From Larix kaempferi (taxonomy: Eukaryota > Streptophyta > Pinopsida > Pinales > Pinaceae): a DNA stretch of 64,000 nucleotides. The translations under genes were made by a program, and so were the position numbers. The notes below the pieces were generated by a model. The model was not told the origin of the DNA. It did not search any database and worked only from the letters and a program-made list of their open reading frames with translations. This document shows, piece after piece, positions 34,887 to 45,582 of this stretch. Position 1 is the first letter of the stretch; every line of letters begins with the position of its first letter. The DNA is taken from positions 6,526,501-6,590,500 of the forward strand of contig BSBM01000386.1 in NCBI GenBank assembly GCA_027924585.1. Direction: 5' to 3'.

Positions 34887-35428
34887 AACTTGAGAAGAAG
34901 ACATTTTGCAGTGACGGAAGCTTGAGTTCCTTGTTTATTGGGTTTCTCTCCACATATTTTTGAAAATCAGTATAGTAGATTGACTCTACTCATCAAGGCG
35001 CATCTATCTGTCCAATTAGAATTCAATTCCGAGCATTTTCAGATTTGGCCCTAAAAATTAGGGTTTCCACAAAAATAGGAATTTCTAGAAGCTCCTTGCA
35101 AAAATCAAAGTTTAGAGCTTTGGATCGAGATTTTTGGATGGGTAGATCTCCGGGAAACTCAAACCCTAATTCAGGGCTCTCCCTAGTGAACCCGGGAGGA
35201 CAAAAAGGCAATTCTGAAGGGCAAAAATTTGCTGATCTCAAATTCTGAATACACCAGGCTGATCAGCTCATCAAGGTGCATCTTTCTATCCTTTCAGAAA
35301 TTTGAAATTCACATTTTGAATTTTTAGGGTTTTTTCGACAAACCCTAATCTAGGACCAGATCCAGTTTTCAGCATTTCAAGTGGTAAGACCTAAATCTTT
35401 TCTATTTCCATTTGAAGTACTCTTTAAG

Positions 35429-38400
35429 ATGTCTCTCCACACCAAGCTTGAGGATAAGCTTGAAGGGGCTGATAACTTCCGAGCCTGGAAGTATAGGATT
35501 GGGTTAATCCTGGAAGAGAATGAGTTGGACTCATATGTGAAAGAAGACATCCCTATCCCAGAGGATGAAGAGGCCAAGGTATTGCATAAGAAAAACTTGT
35601 TCAAGGAAAAGAGAATCATTGTTGATTCTATCAAAGACCATCTCATACCCCATGTGTCTTCTCTTAAGACACCCAAAGAGATGTTTGACTCTTTGAGCAA
35701 GCTATTTGAAGGGAAGAACATAAATCGCAAGATGACCCTACGGAACCAATTGAAAGGAGTAAAGTTTCAGAATGGAGAAACCATTCAATCTTATTTTTCA
35801 AGGGTCTCCCAGATCAAGGAACAACTAGAAGCAGTGGATGAAATGGTGGAGAATGGTGAAGTGGTGATGACCACTCTAAATGGCCTACCCAGGTCATGGG
35901 ATTCCTTCATTCAAGGAATTTGTGCAAGGAAGAAGTTGATCTCCTTCAATAGATTACGGAAAGAATGCTCTCAAGAAGAATCTAGACTTATAGCTCATGA
36001 GGAAAAGATCGGAGGTGAAGATAAAGCTCTTGCAGCTCACACCAAAAGAATCAAAACCAAGAAGGAGCACTCTCGCCACAATAGATCCTATCAAAAGAGT
36101 AAGAAGGACCTAAGATGCTTCACATGCAATGAGAAGGGTCACTTTGCTTCAGATTGTCCCAAGAACAAAAGGGATAATAACAACAATAAGAAGAAGAAGG
36201 GCAGCAAAAGAAGGTTTCATGCTCATGCTGCCGAAGATGATGAACCCCCAAAGAAGAAGGCTAGGGCAGAAAGTGATAGTGATGATGACTCATCAAGTGA
36301 AGAAGAGTATGTTCTGATCTCTGCTCTCACAGGTACTATCTCCCATGGTTGTAATGATTGGTTAATTGATAGTGGGGCTTCCAAACACATGATTGGGTTT
36401 AAGGAATCTTTTGTGAACCTATCTGAACATGAATCACCCCATAAGGTGAAACTTGGGGATGATTATCAATACCCAATCAAAGGAAGTGGTGAAGCCTCCT
36501 ACAACCTAGATTCTGGAAAATCTTTGAAGATGAAAGAAGTCCTTTATGTACCTGGGCTCAAGAAGAACTTACTCTCCATCTCTGCATTGGATGCAAAAGG
36601 TATGAGGGTTGCATTTGTGGATGGCCAAGTCCTAATGTGGCCAAAGGGAAAGACCATAGATGATGCAGTAGTGATTGGAGAGCAAGAGGGAGGTTTGTAT
36701 AAATTGAAGGGACAACCTGAATATGCCATGGTGCATGAATCCATGGAGCCAAGTGAACTTTGGCATAGAAGACTTGCTCATATGCACTATAGGGCACTTC
36801 CAATTGCAACCAAGGTTGTAGAGGGTCTTCCTGAAATCAAGACCAAACATGAAGGTGTTTGCAAAGGATGTGCAAAAGGTAAGAACAATAAGAAGGCTTT
36901 CCCAAGCAGTGAAAGCAAGGCAAAAGATATCCTGGAAATCATCCACTCAGATGTATGTGGTCCTATGTCATCCAGTTCTCTTAGTGGGTATGTTTACTAT
37001 GTCTCATTTATTGATGACTTCTCCAGGAAGACTTGGGTATACTTCTTGAAGAACAAAGATGAGGTGTTTGATAAGTTCAAGGAATTCAAAACCCTGATGG
37101 AGAATCAAACTGACAAGAAGATCAAAACATTGAGATCCGACAATGGTGGAGAATTCACCTCAGGTGACTTCAAGAAGCTTTGCAGTGATTCAGGGATTAA
37201 GAGGGAGTTGACTGCTCCTTATAATCCTCAACAGAATGGAGTTGGAGAAAGGAAGAATAGAACTATCATGGAAGCAGCAAGAGCAATGCTGCATGACCAG
37301 GATCTACCTATGCATCTATGGGCAGAAGAAGCTAGAACAGCTGTATATGTGCAGAACAGAACACCCCACAAGATATTGGACAACAAGACACCAGAAGAGG
37401 TCTTTTCTGGTAAGAAACCTGAAGTCAGCCATCTCAGAATATTTGGTTGTCCAGTATACACTCATGTCCCAAAGGAAAAGAGGACTAAACTAGATCCCTC
37501 AGGAAAGAAGGGTATCTTTGTGGGTTACAGTGAAAGCTCAAAGGCCTACAGAATATACTTTCCAGGTTTCAAGAAGATTGATGTCAGCAGGGATGTAACA
37601 TTTGATGAAAACTCAGCATTCATCAAATCAAGGAAGGCACCTATCGAAGTTTATGAAGAACCTAAGGAAACTAGATTTCAAGACACTACCATGACTGAAG
37701 CAGTTCCAGAAGTTGTTCGTGAGTTTGAAGATCCGCAAGAACCTGTAGATCCACCCCGTGAGGATAACTCTCACAAGAGGAAACCTGCATGGGCTAGAGA
37801 GCTCATTCAAGATGCAGAAAGATTTGGCATTCCAGAAGAAGAACACAGAGCAAAGAAGAGAACTAGATCACATACCAGCTATGTTGCTTTACTCTGTGAC
37901 ATTATGAACAAAGAGCCTTCCAGTTATGAAGAAGCATCAAAAAAGAAAGAATGGAAGGATGCCATGGTTGAGGAATACCAATCAATAATGAAGAATGATG
38001 TTTGGGATGTTGTCCCAAGACCTGAAGAGAAGTCTGTTGTGACTTCCAAATGGATCTACAAAATCAAGCATGCTGCAGATGGCAGTGTAGAGAAATACAA
38101 AGCAAGATTCGTAGCTCATGGCTTCTCTCAGAAAGAGGGAATAGATTATGAAGAAACTTTTGCACCTGTAGCCAGATATACTTCCATCAGAACAGTACTT
38201 GCCCTGGCTGCAGCTATGAAATGGAAAATACACCAGATGGATGTAAAGACTGCTTTCTTGAATGGTGTAGTTGAAGAGGAAGTATATGTGGAGCAGCCAC
38301 TCGGTTTTGAAATACATGACAGGGAGTCATATGTGTGCAGATTGAAGAAAGCCTTGTATGGCTTGAAACAAGCTCCCAGAACTTGGTATGGTAGGATGGA

Positions 38401-39460
38401 CAGTTTCCTATCTAGTTTGGGCTTTACCAAGAGTAAAGCGGATTCCAACCTTTACTACAAGGTTGAGGAAGGGAATTATGTGATTCTACTCCTGTATGTG
38501 GATGACTTATTTGTAACAGGAGATGACAGACTGATTGCAGATACTAAGAGGAAGCTTGCTGCTGAATTCGATATGAAAGATTTGGGAATGATGCACTATT
38601 TCCTAGGTATGGAGGTGTGGCAGAGTGCAGATGGGATCTTCCTTGGTCAAGGGAAGTACACAGTGGATATCCTGAAGAGATTTGGGATGATGGATTGCAA
38701 GGCCATGGCCACACCTGTGGCATCGAATCTGAAGCTTCTATGTGATGCTTCATCTGAACCGGTTGATGTCTCTATGTATCGTCAGATGATTGAGTCCTTG
38801 ATGTACCTAACGAACACGAGACCAAACATTTTCTTTGCTGTGAACACATTGAGTCAGTTCCTGACAGATCCGAGGAGTGTTCACCTGGTTGTTGTAAAGC
38901 ATGTTCTGAGGTACCTGAAGGGTACTGTGGATCATGGGCGGCTCAAGTATGAGACGAATCAAAAGTTTAACCTCTAGGGTTATGTTGATTCAAATTGGGT
39001 TGGCAGTGTTGCAAATAGGAAGAGCACAGCTAGGTGCTGCTTCAGTATGGGATCAGGTGTGATCTCTTGGTTTAGCAGGAAGCAGTCCTGCGTAGCACTG
39101 AGTACAGCTGAGGAAGAGTATGTTGCAGCCTGTTTAGCTAGTTGTGAGGCAGTATGGATATGGAAGCTACTGTCTGAGTTATTTGATCTCCCATTGGATG
39201 CTACTGGTATCTTCTGTGATAACCAGAGTTGTGTGAAGCTATCCAAGAATCCAGTGTTTCATGATAGGTTGAAAGACATAGAGATCAAATATCACTATAT
39301 CAGGGATATGGTGCAGAGAGGAGCTGTGAAGCTCCTGTATGTTGCGACGGACGAGCAGATTGCAGATGTGCTGACAAAGCCACTAGCCAGGGTGAAGTTC
39401 AAGTACTTTAGAGAGAGGCTTGGCATTCTTCAGATCAAGGACACTTCAAGGAAGAAGTGA
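35429..39460 (+). pseudogene. Copia-C gag-pol polyprotein, complete except for one TAG
   Basis: ATG 35429 ([20 protein letters not shown]) opens 1,343 codons to TGA 39458-39460, with one TAG at 38975-38977 in the RNase H. Gag (UBN2-like, about residues 1-215) is followed by a CCHC knuckle [14 protein letters not shown] (36116-36157) and a protease with DSGAS (36368-36382). The GAG-pre-integrase is [11 protein letters not shown] and the integrase core has HSDVCGP, FIDDFS and SDNGGEF (near 37138). RT has [34 protein letters not shown] and the active site YVDDL (38495-38509). RNase H has GYVDSNWVGS, STAEEEYVA and ADVLTKPLA. All catalytic residues I checked are present, so only the stop prevents full-length translation. 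The frame also runs 16 codons upstream of this ATG, without a standard start. A gag-pol single frame is normal for copia. Confidence 0.96.
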
Positions 39461-39564
39461 TGGACACATCTGCTGAAGCCATTCCAAGCATGTTGGAAGG
39501 AGGATCCTTCACATGGCTGTGGATGTAAGCGCTGGATGATGAGCATCAGGATGATGTTCTGGTT

Positions 39565-40045
39565 TCTGCTGGATATGATCAGTTGGATCATTTTTATGTA
39601 TGTATGTATGCATCATGTTGGATGTTGGATATGATCAGTTGGATCATTAATATGTATGTACGCATCATGTTGGATGCTGGATATGATCGGTTGGATCATG
39701 TGTATGTATTTTTGTATATGCATCATGTTGGATGCTTGGACCATGTATCTATATATGTATCAGGTGGATACATTGTATGATCAGGTGGATCATGTATGGT
39801 GATATGTATCATGTATTTGTATTTGTATCAGGTGGATACATTGTATGATCAGGTGGATCATGTATGATGATATGTATCAGGTAGATACTTGGTATGCATC
39901 AGGTAGATGCATTGTATGATCAGGATGATCATGGATGACGAGCTTCAGGATGTTGCTCCAGATGACATGCAGCAGGATGTTGCAGTGATGATGATCAGGA
40001 TGATCATGTGTACATCAGGATGATGTATGTTGAGTATCAGGTTGA
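39565..40045 (+). repeat. Copia-C 3' region, GATCAGGTGGATC-type tandem repeats
   Basis: Units of 50-75 bases built on GATCAGTTGGATCAT, ATGTATGCATCATGTTGGAT and TATCAGGTGGATACATTGTA recur. They contain many small palindromes (GATC, ATCAGGTGGAT). Confidence 0.8.
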
Positions 40046-40084
40046 TACTCTATGGCCGTGGATCAAGTTGTGCAGATGAGCATA

Positions 40085-40665
40085 TAATTCGTTGCCCTGG
40101 GAGATTTGCAGATAGTCTTTTGAGGTTTTGCCTATGGCATGTAATTCGGTGCCCTGGGATATCTGGAAAATGCTCTTTCGAGGTTTTTCTCTGGGAGGAC
40201 ATATAATTCATTGCCCTGGGAGATCTGCAGATAGTCTTACGAGGTTTTTCCTATGGCATGTAGTTCGTTGCCCTGGGATATCTGGCAGATGCTCTTTCGA
40301 GGTTTTGTCCTATGGCATATAATTCGTGTCCCTGGGAGATCCGATAGGTTGGGTTGTGTGCCCGTAATCAGTCCTGGGATGCTCTTGCAAGGTTTTGCAA
40401 TGACCACATGTAATTCGTGCCCTGTGAGATCCTATAGGTAGAGTTGTGTGCTCGTAACAGCATGGGATGCTCTTGCGAGGTTTTGTGGTGACCACATGTA
40501 ATTCGTGCCCTGGGAGATCCTATAAGTAGAGCTGCGTGCTCGTAACAGCCTGGGATGCTCTTGCGAGGTTTTGTGGTGAGGTCACATATAATATGGTCCT
40601 GGGAGATCCTATAGGTAGAGCTGTGTGCTCGTAACAGCCTGGGATGCTCTTTCGAGGTTTTGTGA
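40085..40665 (+). repeat. Copia-C 3' region, eight to nine tandem units of 60 and 88 bases
   Basis: Every unit has TAATTCGTGCCCTGGGAGAT and GATGCTCTTTCGAGGTTTTG. The first four are about 60 bases long. The last four contain an added segment (CCTATAGGTAGAGCTGTGTG, CTCGTAACAGCCT) that makes them about 88. This is a change of unit within one array. Confidence 0.88.
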
Positions 40666-40905
40666 TGCACGTAATAAGTCCTGAGGATTCCACAGTATGG
40701 CCAGTGATGATGAAGACCTGCAGGTGGTGGGCCTACATCTAGTATGAAAAAGGACTGGCTCTGTAGAACTTCCTATGACGAGTAGAGTCCGAGATTGGTT
40801 GATATAGCAGCAGCAGTGACGATGATGATGACGATGCATCGATGATGATGATCCCGAGAAGAAGACTTGTCTAGCAAATCTGTGTCGAGAAATACCTTCC
40901 TAGTT

Positions 40906-40914
40906 AAGAGGGAG
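40906..40914 (+). other. Copia-C polypurine tract
   Basis: AAGAGGGAG directly before the 3' LTR. Confidence 0.88.
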
Positions 40915-41515
40915 TGTTGATGTATATGTAACTTCGGAATGTATTTCATCTGTGTATTTTATATATATTTATTGTACCCTTAATAGAGATGTGTTATTCC
41001 TCTATAAGGAAGTGTCGTCATGTGGATTGACAAGTATTGCAAGTATGTGTACTTGCCGATGGGTTATTAGACCACCATGTATGGGGTCATCCCTGAAATA
41101 TATATATTATAATGTGATATACCTAGATAGACAAGTTGGCCCCATAAGCTCACTGGGCAAATAGATCAGTATAAATAGAGATCAAGTGATCTCTATTTAG
41201 ATCACTCGAAAAAGTATCTCACTCTCACTCAGAAAGTGGCGCACTAGTGAGGAGGAGGATCATCTGCTACTAGGAGACTATCTTAGTGTTATTTGGTTGT
41301 ACTTTGGTTGAGCCATTGCTCTCTCTATCTCTAAGGAAGTTGTGGGGTTTTTCACCTTAGGGTTTTCCCCACGGAAACTCTGTGTCTCTTGTCTCTTATG
41401 CTTTTTATTCTTTGGATGCTTGTCATATTGTGATTGTCATGCATTGATATACTATATATGTTATTCTCTCAGCAAAGATCCTAGAGTATTGTGAATTAAT
41501 GCTCAAAATTTAACA
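40915..41515 (+). repeat. Copia-C 3' LTR
   Basis: It matches 34272-34873 with roughly 20 differences and the same TGTTGA...TAACA ends. Confidence 0.96.
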
Positions 41516-42398
41516 GGTAGAGGTAGATTTGAATAAAAGTGCGCATGAAGAAGAAATACGAATGAAGAACAACACAGGAGAACAGCATTAGGACAAAGGC
41601 TGGGATGCAAGGAACATAAAGCAAGGAATAGTTGTACATAATCCAATGTTGAATAATAGCCCCTGTTGAAAGTCGCATTGAATCCTTCAACATAAAATTT
41701 TCACGAATCAAGATCTATGTAACAAAATTTATGGGTGACCTGGGATTAAATACTCTAGATTGGGCTTAAAAAGTAGAGCAAGTCTTCAACACGGAGGGAG
41801 TTTCCAAAGAAGGTCCAAACACAGCAATTTGAGATAACAACATTGAAGTTACTGAACTTCATGCTCTGATGTAGTTGGACCATTTGTAGCAGGATAAAGT
41901 GACTATAAGTGATGTCATTCTGGTTTGGAAATATGTTTGAATTTTGTGTTAGGATGCCTACAACTAATTGCCGATGTGATCCTCCAAGCAACCAGCTAGG
42001 CCTTTTCATCCCAAGGCACTCCTAAGTCCCCAGAAGACATTATCAAGTTTTGCACTTTAAAGTCCATTGTTTCCTATAAGGAGAAATGAAGTAGTTTGTG
42101 GTTTGTTCTATGATACCTCTATCAGATTCTACCTTTGAAATATTTATGTGTCACCTTCAACTTTGCCAGTCTCGTTATGTACAATGGAAGGGGTTTTATA
42201 TTAGGTTGTCGTTTTCCTACTTAGGGGTTTTTGAGAGATTTTGGCAAAAGAAGGTTATCATTAACATGAGCCTTTTTGGTGACTATTGGGTAATCTTTGT
42301 TTCTTACCTAGGTATGTGACCATTTTCCATAATTTGGCAAGATGGTGTTAACTGTTGGAAATTTTATTCTCATATCAATCCATAAGGAATTCTATTTA
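41516..42398. other. CACTA interior right of Copia-C, no gene recognised
   Basis: It begins with the second GGTAG. There is no motif in the short frames (41496-41711, 41755-42009, 42098-42319). Confidence 0.5.
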
Positions 42399-42470
42399 AG
42401 GGTGTTAGCTCAATGGCAGAGCACTTGCCTTATAGGCAGGAGATTGGTGGTTCGATTCCTCAGTGCCCTA
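42399..42470 (+). tRNA. tRNA-like sequence, anticodon TAT, probably a pseudogene
   Basis: The 72 bases fold as a cloverleaf. The acceptor is AGGGTGT/GTGCCCT with wobble pairs and the D arm is GCTC-AATGGCA-GAGC. The anticodon arm is CTTGC-CTTATAG-GCAGG with anticodon TAT (431-433), and the T loop is TTCGATT. Two of five T-stem pairs fail (GGTGG against CCTCA). The A box (TAGCTCAATGGCAGAGC) and B box (GGTTCGATTCC) are present and there is no intron. TAT would read an Ile codon. The weak T stem and its place inside a transposon argue for a dead copy or the head of a SINE. Confidence 0.55.
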
Positions 42471-42499
42471 TATATATTATGAAACCACTAAAAAGAGAT

Positions 42500-42838
42500 A
42501 AATGACTAAAAAATGACTAAAATTTGCATATAAACGACCACCAATACAACATGAGAGATAAGTGACCAAAATATGCATATAAATGATCACTTTTGAGTTG
42601 GCGATCACTGGTATCAAATGAGCAATCATTTATCACGTGACAAAAAATGTGATCATAAATTTGGTCATTAATTGTGACAATTAATGACCAAATATATGAC
42701 CACAAGATAAACTATAAATGACCAAGCTAAATATGACCACATTTTTGGTCGAGTGATAAATGACCGCTAATTTTCTACCAGTGGTCACCAACTCAAAAGT
42801 GGTCATTTATATGCGGATTTTGGTCTTTTTTTGGTCAT
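42500..42838. repeat. CACTA right subterminal repeats, forming an inner foldback
   Basis: TGACCA/TGGTCA motifs fill this stretch. 42539-42610 (CACCAATACAACATGAGAGA, then ACTTTTGAGTTGG) is a close inverted copy of 42785-42861, so the right end alone can fold back on itself. Confidence 0.82.
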
Positions 42839-42861
42839 TTATCTCTCATTTTGTACTAGTG
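42839..42861 (-). repeat. CACTA right terminal inverted repeat
   Basis: Perfect complement of 26734-26756. TTT follows at 42862-42864. Confidence 0.9.
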
Positions 42862-44979
42862 TTTTGTGCAAACCCCTTTACAACAAGTCTAGCCTTGTAC
42901 TGCTTCTTTCCTCCATGTTCTTCCTTCAACCTGTAAACCCATTTATTCTGCAATGCTCTTTTACCTATAGGAAACTAAACCAAATCCCAAGTCTAGTTTC
43001 TTACCAATGAGTCCATCTCCTCATTTTTTCCTTGCTCCCACTTCTTTCTAGTTTCCACTTCCATTGCTTCTTCATAACATCCTGGTTCACCAGAGTTAGA
43101 CATCAATATATAATGCAATGAATGAGAGTATCATTTAAGGGGTCTACTTGACTTGGTAGATATTCGAACACTTGTAAGAGTTTGAGGTACCTGTTTCTAT
43201 TCTTGATTTTTCAGCACCTTTGGAACTTCATTTTCTTTGATTTCATCAAGCACCATGTACTATGTGTTTTCCTTTCCATGTATCTTTCCTTGCAACTAGT
43301 CTTTATACATGACTTTTTCATTGAATACCACATCTCTACTCCTAATGATTTTTTTATTTTCATAATCCCATAAGCCATAACCAAAATCATCAACCCTGTA
43401 TCCAACAAAGGTACATTTCTTGGGATTTACCCTCCAGCTTTGTTATATTTTCTTTATCAATATGGAGAAATGCTTCACAACCAAAAGTTCTTAGAAATGA
43501 GTAGTTTATCGTTTTACCTGTCCATGCCTCCTCTAGAATCCTACCATCCAAAGCGCTTGAAGCCCCTTTGTTTATTAAGTAAACAATCGTATCTACAACA
43601 TCTTCCTAAAACTGTAAGCGAAACCCTTCATGCAATCTCATACACCTTACACGCTCCATGATTTTTTTGTTCATCCTTTGAGCCACCATTTTCTTGTGGT
43701 GTTCCTGGAATAGTCCTCCCTCTATGAATCCCATGGTATGAATAGTAACTATCAAACTTCTTACCATAGTATTCACCTCCATTATCAGCTAAGACACTTC
43801 AACCTTTTTCCTGTCTCATTCTCAACCAAAGCTTTCTATTTCTTAAAAGTGTCAAAAACATCAATTTTTTGTCAAATGCAATAAACCCGTTTTTTTCTAG
43901 TTGCATCATCAATAAAAGTAACATAATAATGAGAGCCACCAAGAGATTGTACCTAAGCGGGTCCCCATACATATGTATGCACAAGCTCTAACTTTTCATT
44001 CTTATTTTTCTTCCCAACTCTGAGAAATATGACTCTCTTATGTTTTCCATAAACATAGTTCTCACAGAATTCCAAACTTACCTTCTTTATATCTGCCAGC
44101 AACTTCCTTAAGTGGAGAATATGAATCCTCTTCTCACTCATGTGACCAAGCCTATGATGCCATAATGTTGTATATATTTCTTTGGAAGCTACAGAGATAG
44201 AAGAATTAGTATTATGAGGACATAAATACAATGTACCTATCCTATCTACTTTTGTTATTACCAATGATCCTTTAGTGATCTTCCACCACGTTTATCCAAA
44301 CGTAGATAAACAATCGTCATCTCCCAACTTCCCTGTTGGATCATATTTCTTTTCATAGCAGGAATATTCCTTACATCTTTCAGCAGCCATTCACCTCCAT
44401 TCTTTAACTTTATACCTACCTTACCCATTCGAACAATTTTACATGGTTCATCATCACTCGATAAAACATGTCCAAACTCACCTGGAACATAATCATAAAA
44501 TAATTTCCTATGGGGTGTAGCATGGCATGAATCCCTTGAATCTACTACCCGGTAATCACTAATACTACCTAATGTAATAATCAAAACATCTTGTAACACA
44601 TCACCTGCTACATTTTCTTCTTGAGTAGTCTCATGTTGTCCATCTCCTTTCTTCTTTAAATATTTGCAATCTTTATTCACATGTCATTTCTTTCCATAGT
44701 TCCAACACTCTATCTTTCCCAGTCTAGACTTGGATCTTCCCTTCCTAGACTTCCCACGATTAACTAGGCTCGTTCGTCTCTCCTTTTTGTCTTCCCTTGC
44801 TCTCCATGGTCAACGCATTACCTAAAGTCTCACCTATGATTTTCCTTCACATTTCCTCTCTAAGGATAACACCAACAACATCATCAAATTTCAAAGTGTT
44901 TGAACTAGAGACAAAGTTACTTACATCCACGACCAAGTTGTTCTAGCTTTCTGGAAATGAGCACAAGATTAGAAGAACC
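42862..44979 (-). pseudogene. Copia-A gag C-terminus, protease, integrase and N-terminal RT
   Basis: From 44979 leftwards the minus strand reads LLILCSFPES (gag), a stop where Trp is expected, then NLVVDVSNFVSSSN. Next come a knuckle remnant near 44690-44660, a protease VVDSRDSCHATPHRKLF (active DSGAS changed to DSRDS), and LWHHRLGHMSEKR (GAG-pre-integrase). The integrase start is YGKHKRV and LELVHTYVWGPA. A decayed integrase core (43950-43440) follows, then ALQNKWVYRLKEEHG and YKARLVVKGFAQ (RT) up to 42862. RT continues at 26733. Several frameshifts and stops occur. Confidence 0.88.
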
Positions 44980-45569
44980 TGTTGAAATATTGTAACTTCT
45001 AAGAATATTCTATTTGTACTTTATCCGGAGATGTTTCATTCCTCCACCGGGACTTTATTGTATATCCAGAGATGTTTATTCCTCCGTTAGAATGTGGTAA
45101 CTTGGGTTATTAGACTTCCCTAGTGGGGTCGGCCCAGAATCAGTTGTAATGGGGTGTTTAAGTCCCCTAGTGGGGTCGGACCAATTAGCATTATGTTGAG
45201 TGGTTAATTTGGGGCCGACCTAGTTAGGGTTAAAAGTCAAGTGAGGTAAAGTATAAATACAGAATGTGTGATCCTCATTTATCACACGCACTCATTCATT
45301 CACTCACTTGTGAAACTCGCATAGGAGAGGGAGAGATATGCAAAGGAGGAGAAGGAGCTCATGTTTGGGGATTACATCTTTGTATTTGTTAGTCATCTAT
45401 ATTGAGGAAGCTTTGTTGGATTTTCTACCCCATGAGGGTTTCCCAGGATAAATTGTGTCTCTTGTGTTTATGTTGTGCTTGTTGTTCTTTCAATGATCCT
45501 GTATATGCTATTGTTGTGAAACCAAATGGAATAATGATGTTATCTATCTTAGCATATTGAATCTTAACA
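44980..45569 (+). repeat. Copia-B 5' LTR
   Basis: It starts TGTTGAAATATTGTAAC and ends CTTAACA. TATAAATAC lies at 45252-45260. A CCTAGTGGGGTCGG phrase is doubled here (near 45120 and 45165) but single in the 3' LTR, which explains the length difference. Confidence 0.94.
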
Positions 45570-45582
45570 TGGTATCAGAGCT
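45570..45582 (+). other. Copia-B primer-binding site
   Basis: TGGTATCAGAGCT directly after the LTR, complementary to initiator tRNA-Met. Confidence 0.9.

Larger units (their letters stand above)
34272..41515 (+). mobile_element. Copia-C: nearly intact Ty1/copia retrotransposon, 7,244 bases
   Basis: Two LTRs (602 and 601 bases), a tRNA-Met primer-binding site, one long gag-pol frame with a single stop, a repeat-rich 3' region, a polypurine tract and a perfect GGTAG target duplication. By eye about 20 differences separate the LTRs (near 3 percent), so it is the youngest datable element here. It lies inside the CACTA transposon. Confidence 0.97.
26734..42861. mobile_element. CACTA (En/Spm) type DNA transposon, non-autonomous, enlarged by Copia-C
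   Basis: The ends are perfect 23-base inverted repeats starting CACTAGTACAAAATGAGAGA. They are flanked by a 3-base duplication, as in CACTA elements. The subterminal 250-350 bases are crowded with TGACCA/TGGTCA motifs in both orientations, the usual transposase-binding layout. Without Copia-C the element is about 8.9 kb. No transposase frame was recognised in either interior part, so it depends on an enzyme made elsewhere. It carries an intronless eS12 pseudogene (32293-32718), a tRNA-like sequence (42399-42470), a foldback pair (27025-27187) and a tandem array (28377-28880). Orientation cannot be set without a transposase gene. Confidence 0.88.

Noticed and set aside
36544-36946. Open frames on the minus strand of Copia-C and of the first LINE
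   Set aside because: They are shadows of the strongly supported plus-strand gag-pol and ORF2 frames.
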